In this document: positions 12,217 through 24,623 of the stretch, one piece after another
Layout: the number at the start of each line of letters is the position of its first letter
How positions within the stretch are numbered: the first letter of the stretch is position 1
DNA from: Glandiceps talaboti
Taxonomy: Eukaryota; Hemichordata; Enteropneusta; Spengelidae
Assembly: GCF_964340395.1 (NCBI RefSeq)
Contig: NC_135565.1
Location: 23,729,429-23,793,428, forward strand
Reading direction: 5' to 3'
Length of the DNA stretch: 64,000 nucleotides
Position numbers and translations under genes: made by a program
Notes under the pieces: generated by a model
What the model was told of the DNA's origin: nothing
What the model saw: only the letters and a program-made list of their open reading frames with translations
Database searches by the model: none

Positions 12217-12635
12217 AACACTAAATCATATCATGTTATCATAATTATCTGGACCATAGATTTTAATTTTATTATGTCCGTGGTTCTCGCCTGAATATTC
12301 TGTACACCCGTTTGCATTATGAACTGTTTTGCTTTACTTTCTTGTGTAATACAGTTTAAACAAATTTAATATTAAAGAACATTGAAGAATATTAAAGATG
12401 GCTAAAAATATAGTTGATTTTGGTTCAATAAGATGACATAGCTAATGCAGAAATAAATACATTGTAAACAAATAAATAATCATTTTCTTTTCAAATTTAA
12501 AATAGCAATTACACAAAAATTGCTAATCATTATCAGTAGTAACAGTACATATCGTTAATAGCAGACACAACATATGTACAAACATCGTAGCAGAAGGACT
12601 TCTAACTAGCGAACTGGCAGTAACCATAGATTCCG

Positions 12636-12659
12636 ACGACGACGACGACGACGACGACG

Positions 12660-12717
<58 letters not shown>
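12636..12717. repeat. Trinucleotide microsatellite (CGA)n(CAA)n
   Basis: About nine GAC/CGA triplets followed by about nineteen CAA triplets. The low-complexity frames on the minus strand here are repeat translations. Confidence 0.95.
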
Positions 12718-13752
12718 AAGTGATAGTGATAATAGTGGCGTGTTACATATTTAAATGTTAATTTGTTCAGTTTGTCAACAATGTAGAGATTCAATGAAGT
12801 CCTGCTACCTCTACCGATAGTTGAACTGTACATGTAAGTTTATACATATAAACAAACTTGGCTGACTTGCACCTTATTGTCACCAATCAGTTGATGTGTG
12901 TCTTTATAAAAAAATTATCCAAGTAAAATTTGCTAAAAAAATCTTAAACATGTGACTGTGAAGTCTTTTATTACACATCTTTAGTTTAAAGCATGACTTC
13001 CCAGATATGGGCCCTGTCCACTGTAACAATACCAACAATACCTTCTTTAGATAGGGGCTCTTGCTACTGGAGATAGCATAATGTGCATTTTAGCCTAAGA
13101 TTCTGCATATCAGAATTGAGATAATATATTATGAGTATTCATTATACATGTACAATAAAAATGATGTTGATACAAAATAATTCAAACAATGTGTATAACA
13201 TTATTTACACATGTTTTGGAATCAATGCACAATAACAGACTATTGACAACTGTGGCACGCCCCATATATTCTGTATAACATTTTCAAAATATTTCAAAGA
13301 ATCACTCATACTTGACCACCAACAGGCTATTTGATTCTGACATTCAACCATTAAGGTCAAGGCCAAGGTCAACCCTATTACACTGGGATAGAAAAATGAA
13401 CTGGATTTTGTGAAGTACGATGTGTGAAAGTAGCTTTATTTTGACATTTAAAGAACTATCATCTTTGCGCCAGGTTTGAAAGCAATCGACTTGTGCATAT
13501 GTCAGAGACATGGCTGGACACGCATGCACGGCCGTACGGTCATACAGACGGAAGCCATTCCTAAAGGCATGCTATGAATCGCTTCACTTAGTGAAGATGG
13601 CAAGTCCATGTAAATAGCGAAATAACATAAAATATCAAAATATTTGAAACTTAGATTAAAAATAGACTAAGGAATATTTCTATATTACTTTCAGTTACAT
13701 TAAATGGAATTTTAAATTAGTCACCCCTTGTCACCATGTCGACAATATATTA

Positions 13753-13793
13753 TGACGTCATACATGTGTCGCAACGTAATCCTGATGACGTCA
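13753..13793. promoter_or_regulatory. Pair of CRE-like palindromes
   Basis: TGACGTCA occurs at 13753-13760 and again at 13786-13793, 33 bp apart start to start. This is the consensus for CREB/ATF bZIP factors. No adjacent transcription start is visible, so function is inferred from the motif alone. Confidence 0.25.
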
Positions 13794-15085
13794 CCAATAA
13801 TTGATATTCTCCGGTCACTGTAATCCATGTCTGCATCCAATAAAGCGATGTGAAAAATTTTGTTTATATAAAAATCATGGTTTTACAGGAAGTTTTGGTG
13901 GATGGAGAAATATTAAACTAGATGACAGTCAAACAAAATATTGTAGGAAATATTGTTTTTGAATTTCAATAGGGGATTTTTATGTCACAGCTTGGTCGTC
14001 ATGATCTGTTACATCGTAAAGGCTTGTATAAAATCAGAATTAGGTAAAATGCAACGTGTGTGGCAACATATGTTGCAATCCTTCTGTTAAGGGGATCGCC
14101 GACTTACATATATCAGGATATTCCATATATTCATAGGGATGAACAGGCCCTGGAATACATATTAAGAATTCAAATTGTTCGTATCCTCCCCCAGAAGTAA
14201 ATTAGGTTGTCATCAAGTTAACAAGACAAATCATGTATGACGACGGCGGATGAATAACGACATTTTTGACTGTCGATCAAAATCATTTATTTATTCAAAC
14301 ATAAACATACTGAAGTCAGTCGAAATATTAACTGATAGCAGAATGGAAATCGTAACGATCACCATGGTTTTTAGAATATCAGGTAAGGGAACAGAAAAGT
14401 TAAGAATTGAGCAGTGAAAATTACAATAAGCTCGGCTTTAATGGTTCTTGGTTTTTAACATATTTGGAATGATGAGAGGAACTGAGATGGCAGGACAGAT
14501 TTGGAAAATCCGCCATTTCCAAACGATGCATTTTAGAGACGAGGTCTCGACTTCAAATACTTCTGACAAATTTAGAGACCCACGAGTAACCGCGCACATC
14601 AATGACAGTATGACGATTGGTAGTACATGTATTACCTAACTTTAAGTTGACATAATTATTATTGTTATTGGCAGTATAGTGGTACATGTATTACCTAACT
14701 TTATGTTGATATGTTATTATAATTTAAGCAATCAGTGGCAGCCTAAAGCATTTACACGTCACGATATGTAATGAGTGACAAGTTTAATCCTCATCGTCAG
14801 TCTCGTCAACTGATATACCTTTATCAGTTATTACACCACGAATCATTCATACATATACATGTAATTTATATATAGATAGGTGTGGAAGAAAGCAAACTTG
14901 CTATGTTCGTTTCCCTTATCTTATTACTCAATATATTTTCGATGAGCTTGGTAATAAAGAAATTAATCTTCATACTTTATTTTCTCCACATCTTTGAATT
15001 AAGATGACGTATGTTGATTGCACTCTTGTATGGTTCTTCCATACGAGAACATGTTTAAAATATCTAGGGCAAAAAATTTCCATTT

Positions 15086-15162
15086 GTTAGTTACTTTTTA
15101 CGAAATTTGAATATACCTCAATTAGTATTACGTTTACAAATTTAATTAGTAAAAAGTAACTA
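15086..15162. repeat. Imperfect foldback sequence
   Basis: GTTAGTTACTTTTTACGAAA (15086 on) is the near-complement of the segment ending GTAAAAAGTAACTAC at 15162, with a small indel in one arm. Possibly a small MITE remnant. Confidence 0.5.
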
Positions 15163-16546
15163 CCTCCTTTAGGAAAATAAATTAAATCAAAGCCAAATTC
15201 ATTTAAATTTTCAAATATGACAACTCATCGTATGCAAAAAAAAAATCAAAACCACGTCACATAATTTGTATATTCAAAATGGTGGTCCCTGTCAGCTGTT
15301 ACTTAAAACAGACAATACATGAAATGTCAGTAATATTTGTACGTGTCAAAGTCCACACCACGATTAATCTGTCAGCAGATAAATACACCATAGTTCAATA
15401 TGACCGAGGTAAAACTTTGTTAAAATTAAGGCAAAATACACCAAATTTGACTAGTGTACACTTTGGTAATTGTGGACCATGTTCATATTTTTTCGATTGT
15501 TTATTAGTTGTTGTGGATATAACAAAACCTACAGACTGCTTGCAACTTTTATACAAAAGTAACCACAAGAAAGGTCTTTAAAATGATACAATTTTATTAT
15601 TTCTCCTGCATTTTTATATTTTCTATACATTGATTAACGGTAAAAGTTTAAAGTGTGTCACAGAATTTCAGAAATCAAATTTTGTTGATGAAAAGCAGGC
15701 GACAACTTTAAAATTCTCTTTAGGGTGTAGTGGTGTACTTTCCATGACGATGTCATCACTTTGACCTTTGACCCTGTATGCTCTGAACATAATCCGTCAG
15801 CAGCTGTAGCCATTTATAGTTTGCTATATTCAGAGATTATAAAATCTGGTCGTTGTGAAAGCGATACAAATCACCCAGAGCAGTATCATCATGGTACTTC
15901 GACACATCAGCAGCACAGTTTTTACAATTAGAAATCGCCATCTTGAATCACCATTGATGAAAATACCATTCAGTAATTTCTTATCATAACAAGACTTTGT
16001 GGTAAGATGAATTCGTTTTTGCCTTTTTTTCTATGTAAGAAAAAGTTGTCCTCGTATTTTCTATTTTGACAATGCTTGTGTAAATTTTGACGGACTTTTT
16101 AAACCTAACAGTATACGTGGGAAGTGACGTCATGCCCATAGTGACTTGCAATCGTTTGAAGTCACGCATTAAATCGCTTACGGATAACATTTTTCACACC
16201 AGATAAAACGGAACTGTTAACACAAAAAGAGGAACCAGTAGTACATTCAGCTTTACCAATAAGACGGTGGCACTTTTATTCATAACTTTGTTCTGACGAT
16301 ATTACATTCGTTTGAAGTGACACTTAATTAGATATATTCCTACTTTAACTTGCTATGCTAGACTTGTTGTAAGTAAGTAAGAACATTATATATACGACAG
16401 TATTTGTCTAACGATTTAACGCTGTTTTCTTCATTTAATATTTGTTTGGGCAAAAATATTTATAAACTACGATTACTGTATGTCAACGTGTTCAAGTGGT
16501 GAGAAAGCTGACGTTATTGACAGTCTGTGCATATGTTGATCAATGT

Positions 16547-16548
<2 letters not shown>

Positions 16549-16618
<70 letters not shown>

Positions 16619-16684
16619 GCCATCCATCCATCCATCCATCCATCCATCACCACCACCACCACCACCACCACCACCACCACCACC

Positions 16685-16769
<85 letters not shown>

Positions 16770-16772
16770 GCA
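16549..16772. repeat. Compound microsatellite (TATC)n(CATC)n(CAC)n(CAT)n(CAG)n
   Basis: Five related simple repeats run into each other, in the stretch just before the acceptor of sulfotransferase B and so probably inside its 5' intron. Stepwise change from TATC to CATC to CAC to CAT to CAG suggests point mutation followed by re-expansion. The poly-His/poly-Ser frames here are artefacts. Confidence 0.95.
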
Positions 16773-16932
16773 TCAGCATCAGTATATTTTAGTGAATGTT
16801 AACATTGACGAATATATTAACCCATATTTGTATCAGATTAACTTTATTTGGGATCTCTTTTACTTAAGTAAATTTTTACTTTTATTTTTGAATCAGGACT
16901 GAAGGTCCACAAAGGTGTACCCGTTATGAATA

Positions 16933-17988
16933 ATGGTCAATGAGAGAGACAGGTCTAGACATCACTACAGTACAACCATGAGGCTTCGAAGATTATTTAT
17001 GTCACCCAGCAAGTTCCTTCTGACTGCTGCTACGGTATCTGCCTTCTGTTTTTACCTATATACATGTAGCCTGAACGCTACTTCTACATTTGCTGGGACT
17101 TATTTGGAACAGCGCTTGGAAAAATTCGCTCCGGACTTGAGCATTCCTGTAAGCACGAATGAACTTAGTGCAGAGTCCGGGCTACCACTGAATTTAAACT
17201 ACACACGGAATCTTACAAAGTTGATTTTTAATCGTGTTGGAAAGTGTGGAAGCCGAAGTCTCGTCCACACAATAGACATAATTGCGAGAAAGAATAATTT
17301 TCCTCATATCAAGAGTAATGTGTTTACTCAGAAACGATTGAATGACCAGGACCAAGCCGAGTTCGTTGCCGAGGTTGACGTTTTACAACCACCCTATATC
17401 TATAACCGCCATGTTGATTATGTCGACTTTTCCCGATTTGGTTCCGAACAGCCGATGGGTATTAATTTGATTCGTGACCCATTGGACAGAACAGTCTCGT
17501 TCTACTACTACTCCAGATTTGGTGATGGGTTGACGCAAAGAATGCCTAGCAACGTACGAGATGTAAATCTAACATTTGATGAATGCGTTGTCAAGGAGTA
17601 TGAAGAATGCAGTACAAACAACACATTCCGTATTATTCCATACTTTTGTGGTCAGGAAGAAATTTGTCGAGTGCCTTCCCGAGGAGCTTTGGAAACAGCT
17701 ATGCGTCACGTCATCAATGATTACGTATTCATTGGAATTTTGGAAGATTTCAACAACACCTTATTGGTACTTGAAAACGTAATCCCACAGTTCTTTGGGG
17801 GCGCTATGGATGCATACAAATCGGTGTTGGAGAAGGGGGATGTGCAGTCATTCAAATCAGTGTCAAGGAAGGAACCTTCAGAGGTTGCTAAGACCATTAT
17901 GAGAGAAAGACTTGCATTAGAGTACGAATTCTATCACTTTGTTAAAAAACGGATGGAACTCATCAAAAAACAATTAGGTTTATCTTGA
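16933..17988 (+). CDS. Uronyl 2-sulfotransferase-like protein, copy B (single coding exon)
   Basis: 351-aa paralog of the 6469-7512 protein, same strand, with the same predicted Golgi role in 2-O-sulfation of uronic acid. Membrane anchor at about 28-45, NRVGKCGSRS at 100-109, NRHVDYVDFSRFG at 158-170, and INLIRDPLDRTVSFYYYSRFGD at 177-198. The segment IIPYFCG...CR is the same as in vertebrate UST. Two start codons are possible. The upstream ATG (16933) gives MVNERD; the second (16978, MRLRRLFMSP) aligns with the start of copy A and may be the true one. Sequons occur at N48, N89 and N93. A T-rich acceptor ends near 16899. No introns interrupt the coding region. By eye the two copies are about half identical, so the duplication is old. 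Confidence 0.92.
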   Translation: MVNERDRSRHHYSTTMRLRRLFMSPSKFLLTAATVSAFCFYLYTCSLNATSTFAGTYLEQRLEKFAPDLSIPVSTNELSAESGLPLNLNYTRNLTKLIFNRVGKCGSRSLVHTIDIIARKNNFPHIKSNVFTQKRLNDQDQAEFVAEVDVLQPPYIYNRHVDYVDFSRFGSEQPMGINLIRDPLDRTVSFYYYSRFGDGLTQRMPSNVRDVNLTFDECVVKEYEECSTNNTFRIIPYFCGQEEICRVPSRGALETAMRHVINDYVFIGILEDFNNTLLVLENVIPQFFGGAMDAYKSVLEKGDVQSFKSVSRKEPSEVAKTIMRERLALEYEFYHFVKKRMELIKKQLGLS

Positions 17989-19343
17989 TAGCATTAACCG
18001 CTCAGACGGTCAAAATCGGCATCTGAGGAACTTTCATGAAGCTACTTAAAATTGACCTGCAAAAAATACCAATTCAGTTTTGACATCAATGAAATGACTT
18101 GACATGTATTAGTGGGGTAATATTTAGCTAAAATACATAAATCACTGTGGGATGTAAACATTTCAAAGAGTAATTTAAATCTGTTTGGTGACAAGAAGTC
18201 ACGTGTCAGTATTACACGTGCGCTGACGGCTGTCTAGTCTAGTAGCGCCAATTTCGTCATGCAAAATAACATTCTGCAGTTTTAAACAGAATGACAGCAA
18301 GGCCAATATTATGCTAGCTTTCTAAATATGCCACGGTTACAATTTTTAGCCATAACGGCTTATCAAACACATTTTGGAAATGTCCTGACGTAGGTCACAT
18401 ATAGGTCTGGTTTCTATTCTTTTTGGGGAAATTTTGGCTAAGGAAATTTTTGTCAGTGACATTATATGTATATGTGCCGAGTAAACAGACTTATTTAATG
18501 TGTACTGTATTTTAAAAATCCAAAGAAATACTACGTAATAATACGTAATAATGATCTAGTGAACACACCAATAGTATCATCGGATTAGAAATAAAATTGA
18601 CATGTGTCGATAACCCGCATGGTCATCAACACCTTGACTATTTCTGTTAATTTCATGGATTGGAATATACAATATTACTTTGTAATGACCAACTTCTACA
18701 AACTGATTATAGACAATACTAGTAGTTTCAAGACACTGTAAACGATAACCCCAGTCCTGTGGCGTTTTGACTTTCATGCCCTCTTCCACTTTTACACTAA
18801 TTCACAGCCCAAGAGTGAGGTTCATTTGGGTTACACAGTACCACTATATAGTCCCTCCATTTAATAACAATATAACTATTAAACCGTGAGGCCACAGTTT
18901 TGATTTGAAATTATTGTTTTCTTCGTGTCCAGGCCAGTAACAACCTTTACATGCATAACTTTGTGTGGTAAAAGGGAGAACATTTCAAAGTTCATCATTA
19001 TATCTTGTCCAAAAATATTAACAAAAATTAATCAAGGTGTTTCTCAAGTTTAATTTCTACCCAGTTGCAGCTCCGTCATCAGGTGCCCTTTCATGACAAG
19101 TAAAAAGTGCAATAGCGCCTGGTATGCTTGAGACCTTTTATTTTGGTCATACATTTAGCACACCAATGCAACTATATCCAGTAAACGTCTCACCACCACC
19201 CTACCACCCCACCATCCAAACACCCCAATTTAAATTTCACGTCATCTGATGTTGGCATTTACAAAACAGTTGACAGGCGAAAACCTCGAATAAAATATCA
19301 AATTATCCTTGCATTGAACTGCTTCTATATAACACAAAAGATA
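17989..19343. other. Gene-free stretch after sulfotransferase B
   Basis: No supported gene or mobile element. The 70-aa minus frame at 18577-18789 has no family features. Confidence 0.5.
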
Positions 19344-20296
19344 TACCATTCTATCATAGGAGTGTGTATTTTATGACTGACACTATAAGGTGTGATATAC
19401 CATTCTATCATAGGAGTGTGTATTTTATGACTGACACTATAAGGTGTGATATACCATTCTATCATAGGAGTGTGTATTTTATGACTGACACTATACAAGA
19501 TGTGGTATACCATTCTATCATAGGAGTGTGTGTTTTGTGACCAACACTATACAAGATGTAGTATATCATTCTATCATAAGAGTGTGTATTTTATGACAAG
19601 CACTATACAGGATGTAGTATACCATTCTATCATAGGAGTGTGTATTTCATGACCAACACTATACAAGATGTAGTATACCATTCTATCATAAGAGTGTGTA
19701 TTTTATGACCAACACTATACAAGATGTAGTATATCATTCTATCATAGGAGTGTGTATTTTATGACAAGCACGTCCGCACTATACAAGATGTGATATACCA
19801 TTCTATCATAGGAGTGTGTATTTTATGACCAACACTATACAAGATGTAGTATACCATTCTATCATAGGAGTGTGTATTTTATGACTGACACTATAAGGTG
19901 TGGTATACCATTCTATCATAGGAGTGTGTATTTTGTGACCAACACTATACAAGATGTAGTATACCATTCTATCATAGGAGTGTGTATTTTGTGACCAACA
20001 CTATACAAGATGTAGTATACCATTCTATCATAGGAGTGTGTATTTTATGACCAACACTATACAAGATGTAGTATACCATTCTATCATAGGAGTGTGTATT
20101 TTATGACTGACACTATAAGGTGTGGTATACCATTCTATCATAGGAGTGTGTATTTTGTGACCAACACTATACAAGATGTAGTATACCATTCTATCATAGG
20201 AGTGTGTATTTTGTGACCAACACTATACAAGATGTAGTATACCATTCTATCATAGGAGTGTGTATTTTATGACCAACACTATACAAGATGTGGTAT
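19344..20296. repeat. Minisatellite of a 54-57-bp unit, ~17 copies
   Basis: Each unit contains TACCATTCTATCATAGGAG and GTGTATTTTATGAC. Two unit classes differ in the link: CACTATAAGGTGTG (54 bp) or CACTATACAAGATGTAG (56-57 bp). The classes are interspersed, and a block (short unit followed by three long units) appears repeated at about 19880-20060 and 20110-20290, indicating higher-order amplification. Confidence 0.9.
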
Positions 20297-21449
20297 AACA
20301 ATTTGCAGCTGGGCGTTCACATCTCTGAATTCAATTGATAGATGGGTGGTCAAATTATCTTTCTGAGTCAACACTGTGAAAGATTTTATGACTATATGAT
20401 GCATGTTATAATTCGCTTTCTTTAATCCGTGTAGAATTCCAATAACAAATAACTATATATATCGGCTGTTGAAATTGAAATAAATATGAATGTACACAAA
20501 TAGCAAGCAGTAAATCTTCCAGGTAATTCTTGTATTTTAATGATCGATGGATTATTCCCTAGGCCCTGTACATGCATTCTTCAGAGCACTGAATTATCGT
20601 TTCTGATGCTAAGTTTAGTGTTCTTCTGTTTCTATATATCTTATTTATATACCTGACAAAATTCTACTAAGTCGCTAGTTTGGTTAAAAACTCTGGGAGT
20701 CTGGTGCATAATGAATTGTTTGGATTAGATTTTGGACTAGAAGCACGGGCGATATGAGGCGTGTCATTGTAAACAATAATTGAACTTTTGAAAACCCTAA
20801 ATCAGTTGAGTTTCATTGAAACCATTCAGTTCTTGTGTTTTAGTAATAATTATTATAAACTTGCTCAGACGTTTTACTTAAATACTTTCAAAGTGGCAAC
20901 TATTGGTAATTCTTTTGTAAAACTAGACTAACCGATTCATCTCTGGGTCCATCCCTGCCATTCGTTACAGACGGTGTTTAGTTTATGATTGATCGTAGCG
21001 CCAACAACGACTCTAGAATATAATGCCTCCAAACAGTACTAAAACATGCACAATATTAAATGAAAACCTTTTTATTGATTTGATTGGATGGTATAATGTC
21101 ATGTCGGATTTGAGATAAAGCTACAAACAACTTCATGAATAATTCACTATACATAGAAACCGTGTACATCCTGTAACAGCTTGTATCTACTGGTACTTTG
21201 CGGCAATTCATGGTGACACGGGATATATAAAAATCATGATATTTGCATAGCTATGATATATTTCATGACGTCATGACGTTTGGATCAAACCTACTTCACT
21301 TCAAGTGGATACCATATATGAACCCCTTATGTCCTACGTGTTAACACATTCACGAAACGGATTGTACCCTTGAGATGTGTGTGTGTGTGTGTGTGTGTGA
21401 TAGGGAAAGACACAGAGAGACAGAGAGACAGACAGGCAGGCAGGCAGGC

Positions 21450-21481
<32 letters not shown>

Positions 21482-22810
21482 GAGAGTGTGTGAAAGGATC
21501 GGGCAAGACGGACGGACAGGCAGATTATTAGCTGTGAGAGTGAAAGGATCATTAAAGGTTGTGAGAGATAATTCCCTTTCACGGAAAATTGAGTATTGTT
21601 TTGCAAAGTATGTTAAGAATAGAGAAAAAACATACCATTTCATGTATATTAGAAATGAATCAATGCATGCTTGCAGAAAATAATATATACTGAAACAACA
21701 TTCAATGAGATTTAGATATCGGTTCTTTTTATTGCCATCCATTAATAACATCAGTCAAATAAAGTAGAAATGTCAATTACAAATGTTCTGTGTTTTTCTT
21801 CTGTTTCTCTGAATCAACATGCCTGGTGCCCCCCCCCCCCCCCCGGGCAACTCTGCGTAAAACGACATGAAGCGGCTCCATCTGTTAAAACCTCCAAAAC
21901 AATCGCAAACTGTTGTCTTACCACACACCTCCAAACAAGAGACACATTTTCTTACCACTGTATCGCACAAAATATATACTATACGGATCTATGATACATG
22001 CAGAGAAATAAAATCTTACGTTCAGCAATTGCAATCATAAATCAAGCTTAATTGGGGGAAAATTACAGAAATATACTAAGCTAAATTCGAATAACAATTT
22101 ATTGGTCCAGTTGGACACATTTTTCAGAAAGCCTCTGGCAACTTTCTTATACCTTACGAGCACAAAAAGGCACCCTCCCCATATGGTATAGCATTTGCCC
22201 CCTTCCCGAGGGTGGTGGTGGATAGAAGCATACGATTTCTGATTTCGGAATCTTTACTAGTACTAGGCCTATATTTCCAACAGTAATGTAGGTTTTTATT
22301 TTTTCCTTTCATTTTTTGGGGGGAGTTATGCCATGGCATCTCCATATGTAGTGCTTACTCGATAGAAAGTTCATTGTTTTCACACATGTTCTATACTGTG
22401 TTCTCAAAAAGATCTCGGTCCAGTAGGCCTAGGTACTAGGTATAGGCCTGACTGAAATGAAAAGAAATATACAATAGTATAGGTTTGATTGTAACACTAT
22501 ATATCGATTATCTCCGGTCGATTATTCAAAATTGAGCTTATACCCATTCATAGGCGTCTGACTTCAAAAGACTTTTCTGTACTTGTGAACAATTTATGTC
22601 AGCAGGTATTGATAATAAAATTGATTAGGAAGCCTGCAGTAATTACAAGGGGGAGGACCGAGAGAGATCAGGCCGAGGCTGTGATGTAAAATATCCCCCT
22701 CCTCCGATTCCTACTAAAAAGTGACAACCCCTCTTAGGCCTTTCTCTGAAACATTACCCTCCCTCTGTTAAAACAACATTGTTAAATATGGTTTAAAAGC
22801 TTGTCAGCCA
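20297..22810. other. Gene-free stretch with simple repeats
   Basis: Contains (GT)n at 21377-21400, (CAGG/CAGA)n at about 21428-21481, a C-run at 21831-21844 and a CRE-like TGACGTCA near 21265. No coding region is supported. Confidence 0.5.
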
Positions 22811-23071
22811 TTGGCTGAGCCGAAGGCCAAAACATTAACTCCCAAACACTGGATGAACACAATCCTGATATTGCGGGACCGAGGTCAACATCTTCACAAT
22901 ATTGTCCATAATATCTTACCCAACTGTTCTAGTTTTTCTCTTGTGAGATCCACTGTGACATCTCTCCTCACATCAATCCTGACAATGAATTCACTACATG
23001 GTTGCAATGCACAGACAATATAATGAATCAAAGTAAAATGTGACTCTGCCCTCTATCCTATTTTCTAAAAT

Positions 23072-24572
23072 ATGGCCCTCCCCAAAAACTGGTTTATAGA
23101 AAGTGACCCCCCCCCCTCACGACATATAAGCTGCAAGATAAAGGAAAAACTCATGAATACAACACAACTACCTATCCTAACATATGCTGGAGAAATATGG
23201 GGTGTTCTCCAAAATCAAACAACTTGGGACAAAACAAAGACAGAACAATTCCATCTACGTTTTTGCCGCCAAATACTAAATGTCAGCAACAGAGTAAGCA
23301 AAATAGGATGCAGAATGGAACTTGGGAGAGAACCACTGATTAGTAGGATATACTGCTCAGCAATAAACTATTACAAACACCTCAAGACATTAGATAATAA
23401 CAATTTAGCTTTTCATGCAATGAATGACATGGAGAACAATAATTACACAGGTTCATGGCTAACTACCTTTGAACACAATTTACAATTATATAGCACCAAA
23501 TATATCACAAATTTAACAAAACAAGAACTATACAACACTTACTCAATAAGACAATACTATATCAACCAATGGAATAAAAATAATAAAAGGGAAAACTCTA
23601 AATTACGTACATACAACTTCAAAAATTCCCTGGAACAAGAAGAATACATTTAAGTAATGAACAATAAACAACACATCAAAACAATGGCCAAATTTTGATT
23701 GATTTGCCAGCAACTTGCCATTGAGAAGGGTAGACATACAAAACCAAAAACACTAGTGGAAGACAGACTATTTTACATTATAAAGAAATAGAAGATGAAA
23801 GACATCATCTAATTCATTGTAAATTATATGCAAAACAAAAACAAAAAATGTTCAATGTTATTTCTAATGTAAACCCAAACTTTATACATTTAGATGGAGT
23901 AGAGCAATTTACAAGATGCACACAAGTTTGTGCCCATCTGATCTGAGGGCAATGCTTCCTCAGCCATATGTGATAAGACGAGCAACTCGCACCAGTTTGT
24001 CAATGTCAAGTCATGCACTCATCGAACCAGTATCAAGAACTTACTCCACTGGCAGAACTTTCATCCACACTGCAGTCCATGTCTGGAATGGACTCCCTGG
24101 CAACGTAGTAGGAGTGATCAGTGATAATGGTGCTCAGTCCTTCAAGAGCCGTGTGCACAAACATCTTTCAACACCCTAAAGAAACAGAAAATTCTCTAAT
24201 GTACTCCTAAGCTGCTGTGAACCACTGATTTGGCTCATGAGATTTACTTATATAGTGCTTTGCTGCTTATATCTGTGTATGACCTGGTCACATCTTATGA
24301 GCTATTGTTCACTTTAGCATTTTATATATAAAAACAACAAAAAAACAACAACATATATACTACAATCAAAACATAAGGATACTATAACTGCTCTTTTCAT
24401 ATACCTGAATAGTAGTAAATAGACAAACACTAGAACTATTCTATACTTTCATTTTTATAACTTAGCTATTTACTTAGATTATTATTAACTTTATCTTTTA
24501 AATACCAAATTAGAAATGTAAAATTTTCTAAACGGTTGAAATAAAGTTTTATCTTATCTTATCTTATCTTAT
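23072..24572 (+). mobile_element. 3' part of a non-LTR retrotransposon (LINE), 5'-truncated
   Basis: The frame at 23072-23653 (193 aa) has the hallmark end of a jockey/CR1/L2-type reverse transcriptase: PILTYAGEIWG, then FHLRFCRQILNVSN and MELGREPL. The reading frame is lost after 23653, but LINE-like coding continues to about 23900 (HHLIHCKLYAKQKQK in another frame). The 3' end is AATAAAGTTT followed by (TTATC)n at 24550-24572. No endonuclease or RT catalytic part remains. The tail stops about 50 bp before the PGP start codon. Confidence 0.75.
23905..24350 (+). mobile_element. Fragment of a second LINE, apparently nested in the first
   Basis: The frame 23916-24179 reads as another LINE C-terminus: RATRTSLSMSS, then HTAVHVWNGLPGNVV and SFKSRVHKHL. 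It does not belong to the surrounding LINE, which already has its own C-terminal segment upstream and its tail downstream. It ends in an A-rich stretch near 24330-24360. The nested order is inferred from the order of segments. Confidence 0.55.
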
Positions 24573-24623
24573 AAGCTTAAAGAAGATTCAGCGTTGAGGG
24601 CGCGGCATTCACACATCAGCAAA

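Larger units (their letters stand above)
12718..16548. other. Gene-free stretch between the sulfotransferase paralogs
   Basis: No coding region is supported. Visible items are a pair of CRE-like TGACGTCA palindromes (13753-13760, 13786-13793), a direct duplication of ~35 bp (GTACATGTATTACCTAAC at about 14622 and 14682) and a foldback at 15086-15162. Several short frames (for example 14448-14639, 15279-15581) show no family features. Confidence 0.6.

Noticed and set aside
22811-23023. 70-aa plus frame before the LINE
   Set aside because: Composition and context look like decayed repeat; no domain seen.
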